From assembly GCA_026936325.1 (NCBI GenBank), contig JAPTHN010000011.1, positions 32,832,629-32,896,628 of the forward strand: a stretch of 64,000 bases of DNA, given 5' to 3'. The notes below the pieces were generated by a model. It was given only the letters and a program-made list of their open reading frames with translations, ran no database searches and had not been told where the DNA came from. The stretch comes from Platynereis dumerilii. Taxonomy: Eukaryota; Annelida; Polychaeta; Phyllodocida; Nereididae. The position numbers were made by a program, and so were the translations under genes. Positions 35,401-45,622 of this stretch are shown here, piece after piece (within the stretch, counting starts at the first letter, position 1; the number at the start of each line of letters is the position of its first letter).

Positions 35401-38400
35401 ATTGTTTGATGATGTGTCATGTCTTCTGGTCTGGTCGATTCTGGACTGAAGTCCTGTGATCATCTGACCATGGTACATATTTGCTGCACTGCGACAGTGC
35501 CAGCCATGTGATCTTGTATACTTAATTCTTGCAAAACGAAAACAGACATGGTTCCAAAGTGACTGGGTTAATCTCGATCTATAATCTATAGTCTATGGTT
35601 AATTCCCTCCACAAACATGGATACACGTGTCTGACTTATTGAACAAAATACTCACTGATAGCAGCCATCCAATCTCAAGATAATGTGGTATATATATTTG
35701 TACCGTTGATGATTTTGCTAGACAAGATAATCACGATAATTATGTCATTTTGAAAGTTTTGATTTTTATCAGGTGTTTTCCCTGCGAAAGTGGTGAAATT
35801 CTAATATAAGTAGCTTGCTGAGCACTAACATGAAAAAAAAAAAGTTTTAGATTACAATAATAAGTATTCTGAATGCTGCCAGGGAGCAGGTCTTACACAT
35901 GTTCTCTGGTCCTCATCAAAATATTCTTCTGACGATCATATTGGTTTGATACCATGTTTTATTAAACGTTTTATGATAGATAATATATTTATAGAATATT
36001 ACATTATCTGTAGTAGGTATTCCAGAGTTGTTAAGCTGGGATTTTTTAATCAGATGGTTTAGATGTAGTCTGGCTCTTGTCTTCTTTTTTTTTAAACCAT
36101 TTGAACATCCCTGTTAATGTATATAATTTATAGCCTTTTAGAAATCCCTAATGTATTCTGCTGCTATTTGTATTATTAGCAGCAAATATTTATACATTTT
36201 CGTGACTCCCGACCCTCTTTCTGTCGAGCTGAGGATTAGTTCATTTGTAGCGCACTGAGCTTCCAATTTCTGGGTCCTGGGTTCCAATCCAGCTCTTGCC
36301 AGGTCACCTGCGCCTATGTTGGACAGCTATTTCAATCATTTTTCGCCTCATGGCCAGGTCCTCCTCCTGTCCTAATTAGCCTTCCAAGTGCATAAATGCA
36401 GTACGTAAAGCCCCTATCCTCCATCCATCATGTCCAATTGTCCATCCATCATCGAAATGGCAACCTTTACAGAGGAACTTTTTTGGAGGTTCAACTATAG
36501 TCCATGTTGTCCGTACCAGTTTAACACTAATCATGATGTCAATGCTGATCCGATTTCATGCTACAATCCTGTACCAGTGACGTTCATGAAAATTTAGCTG
36601 GCTCTTGAGTTACAATTGAGTGCTGAAGAGAAACTAAATAATAATTGTGCTGTTCACTGTAGCAATATTTTTGTGCACTTCTTTTTGATTAAATAATTTG
36701 TGATTATTTGATAGCTAATATTTCAGAATGTGTTCTTTTTTTTGTGAAGTAGAAGAGATTTCCAGCAAACTCATGTGATGCTTCGTCATCGCTAGCTTTG
36801 CAGACTAACTGCGCATTAAAGAAGTTTTTTGGTCATCTCATTTTCAGGGTTAACTAATCTGTCTGTTAGGTATTGCGCCTGTAACAATAATATTTTGGTT
36901 TTATGAGACAAATTGTTATGCAATTATAGTTAATGAAGCCTTTTTTAGCGGTCTCCTGTTGACACCTATTTCTGTATAAAATGTAGATTGTATGAAATTT
37001 TTGAGTAAGTCAAGTTAATCTCAAATGGTTAAGTCCACCAAAACCCAAGTTGGGAGGTTTTAGTTGCTGCATACCTTGTCAGGTCTTACAGAATGCACTT
37101 TAATAATTAGCAGAATGCTGGCAATTCGGTTCAGGGGATCTTTGTACATTATTGTATATTGAGTTGATTGTGTGCTGTATGAATTGAAATCCAGCAGTAC
37201 TCACAATGTTTTGTGAATGAGTAATAGGGACTGGCCTACCGCTGCACTAAATGTCATGCATAATCTTGTCTAATCCTTGATGAAGCATTAAAAAAAGCAG
37301 CTGTGTAAACAGTGTCATATCAAACTTCAAAGTAACTGCCTATTTACTATTCCTCAATATTTTCTCATAAATAAAAAACATTTTTCACTTGTTTCAGGAG
37401 TGAGTGTCCAGGAGTCGGGCGAAGTTTACTCTCAGAAAGAACTCAAGATCTGCACGGGACAGATCCAAGAACTGGTGATTGGAGGGCTGAACAACGCCAT
37501 TGCAGGGAAACTGCTCGGGTCCTTGGATATATTTAGGGATAGTTGTACTGGTGGGTAAATTTAAATGAATTTTGATGCAACCCTATGTGTTAGGGGAGCT
37601 GCAAAGCATATATATATACAACCGAGGTCAACCATTGTACATCTTCGTTAGCCTTGAAAAATATAAACAGTTACCATTCTGCATATTGAAGAGTTCCTGA
37701 TTTTGAAACAAGTCAATTTGTCATTAGGATATAAATGAATAGTGACCATTTCAATGAAATTGACAAATTCAATGCTATAAATTAAGTGACACTGCTCAAT
37801 CTCTTTAATCCAGCATACACAGATTGGTAATTTGGACAGTACATTCTGTCAAGATATATGCAGCGATATGTTTAATACAAACTTTGAAAGCATTAATTTT
37901 CTACACAAGTATAGTTTGTAGGTTGTTAAAGAATTGAAGATCTTTATATTTTGCCTGTTCAAACTTGTGTATTTCTTCAATTCAGGGGTGCTTACAAGAT
38001 GCTTGGAGAGTTTGGAGAAGAAGGACAAAGATGCCTGCGAACACATCCGCACTTCCATGGCACTCAGAGAGGTGAGACAGAAGTAGCAACTGATTTTAAA
38101 ATGTTAAAATGGTTTAAATAGTGAACAAGTGCAGGATAATGTTGCCTGCTGGGATAGATATGGATCAATGGGTGAGTAGAGAGATGGGTGGATAGGATAG
38201 ATAGATCGATAAAAAAATGGAAATTGCAACACTCTAAAGCCATTTCTTGGCACTTTCAAGGGTTATGGAAATCAAGGCAATAAGAAAGTGAAAGGGGTCT
38301 GCAAAATGTTGCATATTTACCCGTACATTAGTGGCCTGTTTGGGCTTGCAACAGTGATACAAGAACCTACCCATTCTACATTCTCCCAAACGTATCCAGC

Positions 38401-41400
38401 TGGAATCTTGGGATGTCTCTCTGTTGAAGTCATGCAAAATGTCGATAATGTGACTGCATAATGTGTGAATACCAAAAAGTCAAGTTAGTGAGTCCGTGTT
38501 TCCAGAGAACTTTGCTCTGTTTCTTGAGGACGAAACAGTGATCAACAAAGACATGTATATTTTTGTGCTTCTTGAGTACTCCGTGCATTAGAATATCAAA
38601 ACCAGGAAGAAAATAACCAAAGTTAGTGATGTAGTTGGTGTTCAGTTAAGTAGTTTCTATATTGGATGAATTTGTTTTTCAGATTCTGAATGCTGCATAT
38701 CAGGTGGAAATAACATTCAGGGCTGGATCATCGTTCGTTCGTGTGTTACTTGAGAAAATGAAACAGGTAAGTGTAAAGGGTTCTGAACTCTGATGATCAG
38801 ATCAGTAGCTAAGTTTCTAACTTTTCTATTATTTTGTCAGTTTGATTATTACATTATTCACTTTCTTGAAAAGTTTTCAAATTATATTATTTAAAAATGT
38901 CATCTAAATCTATCCATAACTCATGTATGTGCTATTTTTGCAGCTTATCCAAGCCATGCCGTGGAAAACTCCTCCCAAAATAAACGCAGAATGGAAAAGA
39001 AGAGTCGCATCAGACATGATAGACAGTTTAAGTGAATCTCGGTAAGAATAACTAAGAAAATTGTGATACTGAACATTCTGAAATTGCATAAATATGTATC
39101 TCCATTGACTTGGAGAGTTATTGCACAATTTGACTGATTGAATTTCACTTGAAATATGATATGCTTCTTAATGCATTTGACTTGGGTCACAAGGCTAACA
39201 CAAAATCTTGGCTGTAGGCCTATGTGTTTCATGTGTTGATAAAGGAAAGATAACGATGTATGATATTCTAGCTGTAAGATTGTTTTGAAATGGAAAGCAC
39301 TTGGTTCTTAACACTTCTATTTGCACGCTTCAATTGCCCAAGTACGATTTAGAAGGCATTTTGTAATTCTTCACTTAAAAATGACATTAAAAGTTTATGC
39401 TGTCTTAAAAGAAATATCTGTACTGTGATCCCTGCGACAAGCATCCGGCCCACTAACCTCTTGGGGATATGCAACCCTCTCTGTGATATGCAACCTCTTG
39501 TGCGAAATTAAACCCTCTTTTAAATGCGACCCTCTTTATGATATGCAACCATTTCTGCGATATGCAAACCCTCTCATATCACAATATGCAACGCTCTCTG
39601 TGATAGGCAACCCTCTCTGCAATATGCAACCATTTCTTTGAAATGCAACTATTTCTTTGTTGTGCAAACCACTTGTCGATATGCGACCCTCTCTGGAATA
39701 TGCAACCCTCTCTGTGATACACAACTCCCTCTGGGATATGGCAACACTCCCTGCGAAATGCAAACTCCTGTGAGAGGCAACCCTCTCTTCGAAATGTAAC
39801 CCTCTCTGTGATATGCAAAACTCTCACGATCGGCAACCCTCCTTGCGATATGCAATCTTCTCTTTCATATACAACCCTCTCTGTGATTCCCTGCGATATG
39901 GAAACAATTCCTTCTCAAGCTCAACTGAGTTGTACTTCACACATATAAAACTACTCTGAACACCCATCCCAATGAGCTGCCTCATTGTATTTACTGTAGA
40001 AGTAGGTCTGTCTTGCTTGTCGCATGGACCACTCTACTATCATGTATGCTTCACTGTTTACACTAATGGCACTCGGCACTTTGTTACTAAATTTACACTG
40101 CGCATGCTCTACTAATTACGTTAACACATAACATGAAAATCATCAGATATGCAGTGCCGAGGGTCAGTAATGTGTAGTACGTTTGTTTTAATCAGCCAAC
40201 GCTGTGTTCATAGGTTAGCCAAGAGCATCTGCGCTCAGATCAAAGACCGCCTGAAGCACTCGCACGAGTCTTTTGGGACGGCCATGCGTCAACTTCAAGC
40301 GAAACATTCCGGAAGACTGGAGAGAACTGAAGAACAAAGATTGAAAGTCAGGAAGGTACACGCTCCCAAAGTGGCCAGGCTTGCGTTGGAAAGCACCTCT
40401 CTCAGGGACTACATATTGTATGGTTAGTATGGCATATTTTAAGTAAGTTGGTATTTTCATTCTGTAAAAGCCCACCTTTAAAACTGTATGAGAGATGCTA
40501 TTCGTTTGTTTATGCAATAGACATAAAAACGGACGCATCATACAACTTAACCTGAGGACAGTTAGTTGCCTCTCGCTATCAACAGCACATGTGACGTCAT
40601 ATATGTTTACGGGAGGTTGAAACTAGATCTGCTTTTAACATTTTGTGTAAGCGGAGAATGACTCAACTTCGAACAGGCCTGCTGAGTCTGTGAAGTATAA
40701 TGTGAACAATTAGAACATTTACTCTTAATAAATTCTTGATTTTCATTCTTGACTTTTGCTCTGCATAGTTCAACTTCTGAATTTATAGAGCTGCAGATGG
40801 CGAGTAGAATGATATTAATTCAGCTTATAGTTAGTGCAGACAAAGAACATGCAATGTTACAGCAATATTAGCTTAAATGTTTTATGTTTGATCGCAGGCA
40901 TGCCAGTGATGGGCCGAGAGTTGGGCAGAGGCCAGTACGGTGTCGTTTATTCTTGTGAAACCTGGGCCGACCATTCTCCCTGCGCTATTAAGTCAGTGGT
41001 GCCCCCTGACGATAAACATTGGAATGACCTTGCACTGGAGTTCTACTATACAAAGTAAGTATTGTTATTACAGATTAATTAGTGGTGTATAATTATGTTT
41101 GGGATGTAAGGTGGATTGATGATTAAAACTAGCTACTCATTTGGAGATCAATTAGTATAAGATGTCATTTCATGAGGTCCAATTTTGACTAATCAAGGAC
41201 CTTTCTGTCATCTCATGGGCATTTTGTCAGCTAATTAGTAGCTTGCTACAGTTTTGACATGATTTCTCGATAATTGACGTATGATTGGGGTATCTCGTGT
41301 CTCTGAATAGAGTAACAAAAATGTATTAATTTAATGGATAAATAAAAAGTTTGTAATATATGTATAACCTTCTCAAAGAGAAATATTATTTCATTCTTCA

Positions 41401-43238
41401 ATGTCATGGACTTGGCTCAAAATTTGATTATGGTATGCAACAAAATCTGTATAAAAAAATTGAAATATTGTTTTTTTTTCTTACCCAGGAATGTGCCAGA
41501 ACACAAGAGGATTGTTGCACTACGAGGATCTGTGATTGACTACACGTATGGAGGAGGGTCATCCCCAGCTGTGCTACTCATCATGGACAGGCTCTACAGA
41601 GACTTCTACACGGGGATTAAGGTCGGCATGGACTGGTGTAGCAGGTAAATATTTGGATCTATATATATATAATTATAGATGATTTAATATCTAGAAAGTT
41701 CGGACAATCTCCCATTCGATTTCGTTAGGATTTGCTGCCAAAAATATAAATCAAGGATTTGCAATGATCGATTTTCATCACTCTTCTATATTTCACATTG
41801 TGCTTTTATCAATTAAATCATATTTCTAACTTTTCTCGAAATGTCTTCTTATTTTCAAGGTTGCAAGTTGCCATAGATGTTGTAGAGGGAATCCGATTCC
41901 TGCACAGCCAAGGGTTGGTTCACCGTGATATCAAACTCAAGAATGTCTTGGTAAGTACAAGTTAACTGCATGGGGGGGGGAGGGTTGGTCTAGTGGTAGC
42001 GTGCTGGGCTGCCAATCGTTGGGTCTAGGGTTCGAATCCAGCTCTTGCGGGTCACCTGGGCCTATGTTGGACGGCTGTTTCAATCATCCTTCGCCTCATT
42101 GCTGTGTCCTCCTCCTGTCCTAATTAGCCTACCAAGTGCATAAATGCAGGACGTAAAGCCCCAATCTTCCATCCAATACAACTTAACTGCATAGTATATG
42201 AATATTATGATTTACACTATTTATAGGCAAAAACAAAGCAGTGTAACCTTTTCAATTCTTGCGGAGCACTAAGATTTGTCTAACGTTTGATAATTCATTG
42301 TACCATATTCTTCAACAGCATACATTAGATGAATTGTTGTACTAGCTGATGGTTTATTTATAAAGTATCTAATTCTTACTTCATGGGACTTTACTTGTTT
42401 TATAGCTGGACAAGAAGAACAGAGGTAAAATCACGGATCTAGGATTCTGCAAACCTGAGGCGATGATGAGCGGAAGTATTGTAGGGACCCCCATCCACAT
42501 GGCTCCTGAGTTGTTCTCTGGGAAGTACGACAACAGCGTAGACGTCTATGCGTTCGGAATTCTCTTTTGGTACGTCTGTGCTGGACATGTGAGGCTGCCC
42601 TACGCCTTCGAACAATGCACGAGCAAAGACATGTTGTGGACGTCTGTCCGTAAGGGTAAGTCGCATCAGTTGATTGCTTCATTAAGAGAAGTATTTTATC
42701 ACCCTAAAGCATAAAATAAGTATTCTACAATTATGTTTTGCTACATGGCCAAAGCTGTAGTATTTTTTTTGTGAAATGCAATGAAGCTGCCATCATTTGA
42801 TGGTAATATTGTGATGCTTGAAATCCATTGGGGCAGAATGAAAAAATTGTTTTCTTTATATGTGTCGAAATACTCATGTATTTGGAGTCTTTTTCTATTT
42901 TTAGTTCAAGTGCAAAATGTAATCTTTGGCTAGAATGTTTGTCCAACTCTCTACTTACAATCCTTTGCTCTTTTTCTTCAGGTGTTCGCCCAGAACGACT
43001 TCCCCAGTTTGACGACGAGTGCTGGGACCTGATGGCGCACTGCTGGGATGGCGATTCCTACAGACGCCCTCTGTTGGGAGATGTTGAACCTAAACTCAAA
43101 AACATTTATGACCATCACAAGAAACTCGTTGGGACCACCACTGGTCAAACTCAAGCCAAGAAAAACCAAAGCAGATCACGAGCCACAATCAAAACTTCTA
43201 CGCCTCTCAGGTCGCCCATCACTGCACTCCAGATGTAA
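17305..43238 (+). CDS. DSTYK: DSTYK, dual serine/threonine and tyrosine protein kinase (13 coding exons, complete)
   Basis: Joining 17305-17431, 22700-23232, 24740-25469, 37398-37550, 37986-38071, 38683-38766, 38944-39041, 40214-40422, 40898-41054, 41489-41644, 41860-41950, 42406-42655 and 42982-43238 gives 2931 nt, in phase throughout: 976 aa plus TAA. Human DSTYK is about 929 aa. Order: short helical N-terminus; P-loop-like region with GxxxxGKA at residues 74-81; Ser-rich linker about 275-310; helical middle about 330-670; kinase domain from about 678. Visible kinase motifs are glycine loop GRGQYGVV (683-690), CAIK lysine K705, HRDIKLKN (799-806, catalytic D801), DLG in place of DFG (819-821, as in vertebrate DSTYK) and GTPIHMAPE (835-843). 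Family knowledge: a membrane-associated kinase that promotes FGF-receptor/ERK signalling and is linked to human kidney malformation. Long runs such as [12 protein letters not shown] and [20 protein letters not shown] make the identification secure. The start is less sure: in-frame ATGs lie at 17269, 17287 and 17305; the last has the best context (A at -3, G at +4), and a TAG at 17257-17259 closes the frame upstream. Confidence 0.96.
17432..22699 (+). other. DSTYK intron 1
   Basis: 5.3 kb. Holds a short inverted-repeat piece at about 18040-18174 (GATCCAGA near one end, TCTGGATC near the other, G-run inside), TA microsatellites near 17945 and 18227, a GC-rich patch at about 18300-18415 without recognisable coding potential, and a 5'-truncated SINE at 21231-21289. 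The many short open frames between 18.8 and 21.9 kb have no family resemblance and no consistent splice phase; I take them as chance. Confidence 0.7.
21231..21289 (+). mobile_element. 5'-truncated tRNA-SINE tail with perfect 17-bp target duplication
   Basis: Only the last 59 bp of the SINE family (TGTCCTAATTTGCCCACCAA ... AAGCCCCAATCATCCATC). Flanked by TGTCTTTCAGAGAAGTG at 21214-21230 and 21290-21306, an exact match. This is the mark of LINE-driven target-primed insertion with 5' truncation. Confidence 0.9.
22700..23232 (+). CDS. DSTYK: DSTYK coding exon 2 (P-loop-like region)
   Basis: Acceptor TTTCAG before 22700, donor GAT|GTGAGT after 23232. It encodes residues 43-220, including [19 protein letters not shown], the counterpart of human PCILILGQDCNVKCQLLN, then WETIP-like [12 protein letters not shown] with an acidic run, and [13 protein letters not shown]. 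The P-loop-like GxxxxGK is better preserved here than in the human sequence. Confidence 0.95.
23985..24150 (-). mobile_element. tRNA-like repeat, minus strand, copy 1
   Basis: On the minus strand TGGCTGAGTGGTTAGCAAGC (box A-like) is followed by AGGGTTCGAATC (box B). Shares flanking words (GGGAAAAAATCATG, GTGGAATCTTTA on +) with the next copy. Confidence 0.7.
24239..24412 (-). mobile_element. tRNA-like repeat, minus strand, copy 2
   Basis: On the minus strand CAGTGGCAGTGTGGATAGCA then CCAGGGTTCGATTCC (box B). Neighbour and relative of the copy at 23985; a different family from the ATCC-tailed SINE. Confidence 0.7.
24740..25469 (+). CDS. DSTYK: DSTYK coding exon 3 (Ser-rich linker and helical region)
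   Basis: Largest exon, 730 nt. It opens with [10 protein letters not shown] and [10 protein letters not shown] (human ELQEIRKYF, FPVFFFKVP), passes through a Ser/Asp/Met-rich linker that looks unconserved and longer than in vertebrates, then re-enters conserved helices with [20 protein letters not shown] and [20 protein letters not shown]. The donor ATTG|GTGAGT leaves phase 1. This donor and its flanks are duplicated 117 bp downstream. Confidence 0.95.
25458..25619 (+). repeat. 44-bp duplication of the DSTYK exon 3 / intron 3 border
   Basis: The stretch ATGAGTTCATTGGTGAGTAG plus about 24 following bases is present at 25458-25501 and again at 25575-25619, with only a few differences. The copy includes the last coding bases of exon 3 and the whole GTGAGT donor. 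Reading on from the first donor hits TAG at once, so the second donor cannot extend the protein. Confidence 0.9.
25619..25674 (+). mobile_element. tRNA-SINE head fragment
   Basis: GGTTTGTCCAGTGGTAGCAT then GCTGGGCTGCCAATCGCTGG: the box A side of the SINE only. It begins right at the end of the duplicated exon border. Confidence 0.7.
26687..26896 (+). mobile_element. Full-length tRNA-derived SINE with 13-14 bp target duplication
   Basis: Head with box A (GTCTAGTGGTAGCGCGC) and box B (GGGTTCGAATCC), body CTGGGCCTATGTTGGACGGC, tail AAGCCCCAATCATCCATCC. GCACTAACATATC flanks it exactly at 26674-26686 and 26897-26909. It is the reference copy for the family in this window. Confidence 0.93.
28538..28740. 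mobile_element. MITE of the same family, copy 2
   Basis: Left GGCCAGACTTTTTTGATCTT then TAGCTTCTC; right GAGAATCTAAAGATTAATTA then TCTCTGGCC. The central word CTTTTTTGTCCTA also matches copy 1. More diverged; no target duplication visible. Confidence 0.75.
31336..31523 (+). repeat. SINE-like repeat, copy 1
   Basis: Shares about 180 bp with 46575-46758, including GAATTAATAGGGTATGTGCC and ATACGGCGATCGCCTGCCTC. Begins near ACGTTAAATGGAGGC, a word common in SINE bodies, and ends in an AAAC-rich tail. Confidence 0.75.
31920..32124. mobile_element. hAT-type MITE with perfect 8-bp target duplication
   Basis: Ends TAGGGATGCACCGATACC and GGATCGGTACATCCCTA; inside full of CCGATACC words. TTATTTAG flanks it exactly at 31912-31919 and 32125-32132. 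Ends and 8-bp duplication match the widespread AGGGATGCACCGAT hAT families. Confidence 0.92.
33495..33672 (+). mobile_element. tRNA-SINE, old copy
   Basis: Same family, diverged, with a deletion in the body (the GGGCCTATGTTGGACGGC part is missing) and a worn box B (GGGTTCTAATCC). Confidence 0.85.
33790..33985 (-). repeat. Dispersed repeat, copy 2 (inverse of 378-560)
   Basis: The reverse complement of this stretch aligns over about 190 bp with 378-560, with indels. It lies just after an old tRNA-SINE copy. Confidence 0.7.
36227..36432 (+). mobile_element. tRNA-SINE, old copy
   Basis: Near full length but diverged: box B reads GGGTTCCAATCC. Tail CCCTATCCTCCATCCATC. No clear target duplication. 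Confidence 0.85.
37398..37550 (+). CDS. DSTYK: DSTYK coding exon 4
   Basis: Acceptor TTTCAG, donor ACTG|GTGGGT. Encodes [20 protein letters not shown] and the helix [20 protein letters not shown], matching human [25 protein letters not shown]. Starts and ends in phase 1. Confidence 0.93.
37986..38071 (+). CDS. DSTYK: DSTYK coding exon 5
   Basis: Encodes [20 protein letters not shown], matching human [20 protein letters not shown]. Acceptor TTCAG before 37986; donor GAG|GTGAGA. Enters in phase 1 and leaves in phase 0. Confidence 0.92.
38683..38766 (+). CDS. DSTYK: DSTYK coding exon 6
   Basis: 84 nt, phase 0 at both ends, flanked by TTTTTCAG and CAG|GTAAGT. Encodes [14 protein letters not shown]-like sequence (read: [20 protein letters not shown]), matching human [20 protein letters not shown]. 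Confidence 0.93.
38944..39041 (+). CDS. DSTYK: DSTYK coding exon 7
   Basis: 98 nt from [20 protein letters not shown] to the split Arg codon CG|G, with donor CG|GTAAG. Human counterpart: [20 protein letters not shown]. Confidence 0.92.
39042..40213 (+). other. DSTYK intron 7
   Basis: 1.2 kb, about 40 percent of it an 18-20 bp minisatellite (39462-39903). The rest is unremarkable. The minus-strand open frames here are translations of the minisatellite. Confidence 0.75.
39462..39903. repeat. Minisatellite, 18-20 bp unit, in DSTYK intron 7
   Basis: Over twenty degenerate units of the type GATATGCAACCCTCTCTGT. Minus-strand frames across it are artefacts. Confidence 0.92.
40214..40422 (+). CDS. 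DSTYK: DSTYK coding exon 8
   Basis: Acceptor TTCATAG. Encodes [20 protein letters not shown] and [20 protein letters not shown], then [20 protein letters not shown], very close to the human segment just before the kinase domain. Donor G|GTTAGT, phase 1. Confidence 0.95.
40898..41054 (+). CDS. DSTYK: DSTYK coding exon 9 (kinase N-lobe)
   Basis: Carries the glycine-rich loop GRGQYGVV (residues 683-690), the ATP-anchoring lysine in CAIK (705) and the conserved stretch [14 protein letters not shown]. Acceptor ATCGCAG, donor AA|GTAAGT. Confidence 0.97.
41489..41644 (+). CDS. DSTYK: DSTYK coding exon 10 (kinase N-lobe to hinge)
   Basis: Acceptor TTACCCAG. Encodes [20 protein letters not shown] and the hinge region [20 protein letters not shown], nearly identical to vertebrate DSTYK. 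Donor AG|GTAAAT, phase 2. Confidence 0.96.
41860..41950 (+). CDS. DSTYK: DSTYK coding exon 11 (catalytic loop)
   Basis: Carries the catalytic loop HRDIKLKN (residues 799-806). The acceptor is TTTTCAAG, ending in AAG rather than the usual CAG or TAG, but reading frame and homology fix it. The donor TTG|GTAAGT is followed only 5 bp later by the target-site duplication of a SINE. Confidence 0.95.
41972..42176 (+). mobile_element. Full-length tRNA-SINE in DSTYK intron 11
   Basis: Box A and box B intact. Target duplication TACAAGTTAACTGCAT (41956-41971) and TACAACTTAACTGCAT (42177-42192), 15 of 16 alike. It sits 21 bp past the exon 11 donor. Confidence 0.93.
42406..42655 (+). CDS. DSTYK: DSTYK coding exon 12 (activation segment)
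   Basis: Carries DLG (819-821), the activation segment [20 protein letters not shown] and [20 protein letters not shown]. Activation-segment residues match vertebrate DSTYK almost one for one. Acceptor TTTATAG, donor AAGG|GTAAGT, phase 1. Confidence 0.97.
42982..43238 (+). CDS. DSTYK: DSTYK coding exon 13 (kinase C-lobe and tail)
   Basis: Starts [20 protein letters not shown] (human [20 protein letters not shown]), then [18 protein letters not shown], and ends in a basic Thr/Ser-rich tail of about 45 residues before TAA at 43236-43238. The tail is unlike the human C-terminus. Confidence 0.95.
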
Positions 43239-45622
43239 TCGGTGTCTTCTTGATAACGTAATAAACCTTTACTCGCATATCACCCCATGTAGCTACAATG
43301 GCAGACACTGATCATAAACATTCGTAATCAAATGAGCAACGACATGATACTACATATACTCATAGCGCCTTACACAGACTTTTCAATGGATGATATCCCA
43401 TACCTGCCATGTCACTCCGTTTTGTAATCTATGGATTCTTGTTTGCACCAAGCACTAGAAGACAACATGTTTTCCAAGTCATGACATCATAACAAATACT
43501 TACAGATACTTAATTAATCAATACTGACAGTATATTTGTAAGTCTTGTTTATTCCACTACGTACATAAACTAAAATTTCAGTGTGAAGGAGATAATAATG
43601 GTTGAGTGAGACACTATGTTGCTTTTCTCGGTTGACAGGGTGAGAATAAAGGATGAATGTTGGCCATAATTCCGAATGTGAAGATGCAATATTGGATTGA
43701 GAGAGTAATGGAGGAAATGTTTTCAAGTGCTAATTCAAATGTTTGCAAGTGCCAGGCATTCAAAAAAGTGGAAACAATTGTACTAGGTGACTTTAGGAAG
43801 GGTCCTGAAAATGCAAGGTTATAAAAATAATATAGACTGATTATTGAAACGCTGTAGTGACCGAACATTTTGACAGAGTGAGACTGCAGTAATTTTTGGC
43901 ATTTAATGTATGTCTTTTACCAGTAAAAACTGAAGTGACAAATTTTACCCTTGCATTGAAATACCTTTTTAAATCTTAGGAGCTGCAATAATTTTGAAAA
44001 TATGAACAGAACTATTTTAACGTTGTGATACGATTGAAAGATTGTTGAATGACAATTGCAGATGTATTTGTAATCAAGCATTGTCTTTGAAATGATGTGT
44101 TCTAAAAGTTTTTGTGCAATATTTTTTTGAGAAAGGAAAGAAATGATTGAAATACTTTGAATTGCGCCATTTTTCTGTTGCTGCGCACACCTGTAAATAG
44201 CTGTATTGAAGTGCCGAGGTGAGATGGGCGTTGAAATGTGTGATAGGATCCTTTGACGCTGTATTATTGATGCTTAGGGACCAGTTATTGGATAATCTGT
44301 GTTTATGTTATTACTATGTTGCAGAATAATTGTTTTGCAGTATGTCATGTCCGAATTTGGATAACTGGGATGAAATGAAAAGCGAATGTTTGAGAGAATT
44401 TCCATGTAATTTATTGTATTAGGAATTACTTCCATTGTATAATGATTTCATTTGTGTTTTGTATGCATCATAATTACCCAAATGAAGCCTCATACAAAAA
44501 TTGAATATTCATAACTTCTGTCTTTCATATATTATATTATCATAATATGTCTTTGATAAGTTACATTTGCTCTGACTCGGTTCCCAGAAATAGTATGCAT
44601 AAAATAATGATACTAAATTTATTTTGTTAAGAGTTGTGCTGCTGAACGTGCCCATAAGTACTACTGCCTTTGGGTGTCCTTGTGTAATTGACAACACAAT
44701 GTCCTGAACTTTGTTTGACTGTGTGATGTGGATGTGTATTGTATGTGTGTGCTTTTTTGCAAGTGATTTTTCTGTTGCGAGTTGTTGGCGTCTGTTATGT
44801 TTTGCCAGTTATATGAATGTCAGTTTTTTCTGAGGTTGTTGCTGAATATATATTATATAGACTTGTGTGTGCTCTAGTCGAAAGAAATTCCGCAAATGTT
44901 GATGTTAAAAGGGAATTTCTGTATATTACAAGTTATTCATTTTCCATGACAGTTATATATGATTTATGTGAATGGGTGTGATTGGAGATGTATGAATGGA
45001 TTTTTTACCTCGTTTTTTATCTGACAGTTCTGGTTATTCCTTTTCTCAATTACACATTGACATTCAAGGACATTTTTACCATGGCGTCAGCGCATAATCT
45101 TTTGAGTTACTAAGGTACTTCTGCATATTTGAAATAATTGAAAATTACCTCCTTGTTGAAATAGCATAATTTATTCTCTCGCAAACATAAGCATTGAATC
45201 CCAAAAACGAAACCCAAACAAAAAAATAGCAAAATTGTGAGTGATGAATTTTTAAAATGTTGAATGATATATTAATGACCCTTATTGTGAAGAGATTGCA
45301 AAGTTAATTGTTCTGCAAAACGATCATCTTTTTGATATTTGAACGATATTTGATCATACTTTATTGGATCATCTAGAAGTTTAAACGCTTGTATATCTTT
45401 CTGTATTTAATCTATGTTCCGCTTGCACCTATTTTATATTCTAGTTCTTTTATGCACGTCCTTATCCATTTTATTGTTTTAAGGTGTTTGGGGAATCGTT
45501 TCTTTCAGTATTGCTGCATTTCGCAATGTATTTCACAATGACAATCTTATTAAGAATTATTGTATTGCAAATGCGTCTTTAACTAAATGTTAGGTAAATA
45601 AAAGTTGCTCCTTGGCTCGGAG
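43239..45622 (+). other. DSTYK: DSTYK 3' UTR (end inferred)
   Basis: AT-rich, no open frame of note and no splice pattern. AATAAA at 45597-45602 is the first well-placed poly(A) signal after a long unbroken stretch. Alternatives are AATAAA at 45802-45807 and about 46432. The true 3' end needs transcript data. Confidence 0.45.

Larger units (their letters stand above)
25470..37397 (+). other. DSTYK intron 3 (11.9 kb)
   Basis: Largest intron. It begins with a duplicated exon 3 border at 25575-25619, then several tRNA-SINE copies (25619, 26687, 33495, 36227), a TIR element at 28538-28740, a SINE-like repeat at 31336, a hAT-type MITE at 31920, and a homopolymer-rich stretch at about 32340-32490. 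I see no recognisable genes at 26910-28537, 28741-31335, 32133-33494, 33990-36226 or 36453-37397, only AT-rich sequence. Confidence 0.7.

Noticed and set aside
39536-39855. Several overlapping minus-strand frames with repeated HREG/ERVAY words
   Set aside because: They arise from the 18-20 bp minisatellite in DSTYK intron 7.
26687-42172. tRNA-like sequences with box A and box B, considered as tRNA genes
   Set aside because: They lack a proper acceptor stem pair and run on into a shared SINE body with ATCC tail and target duplications.
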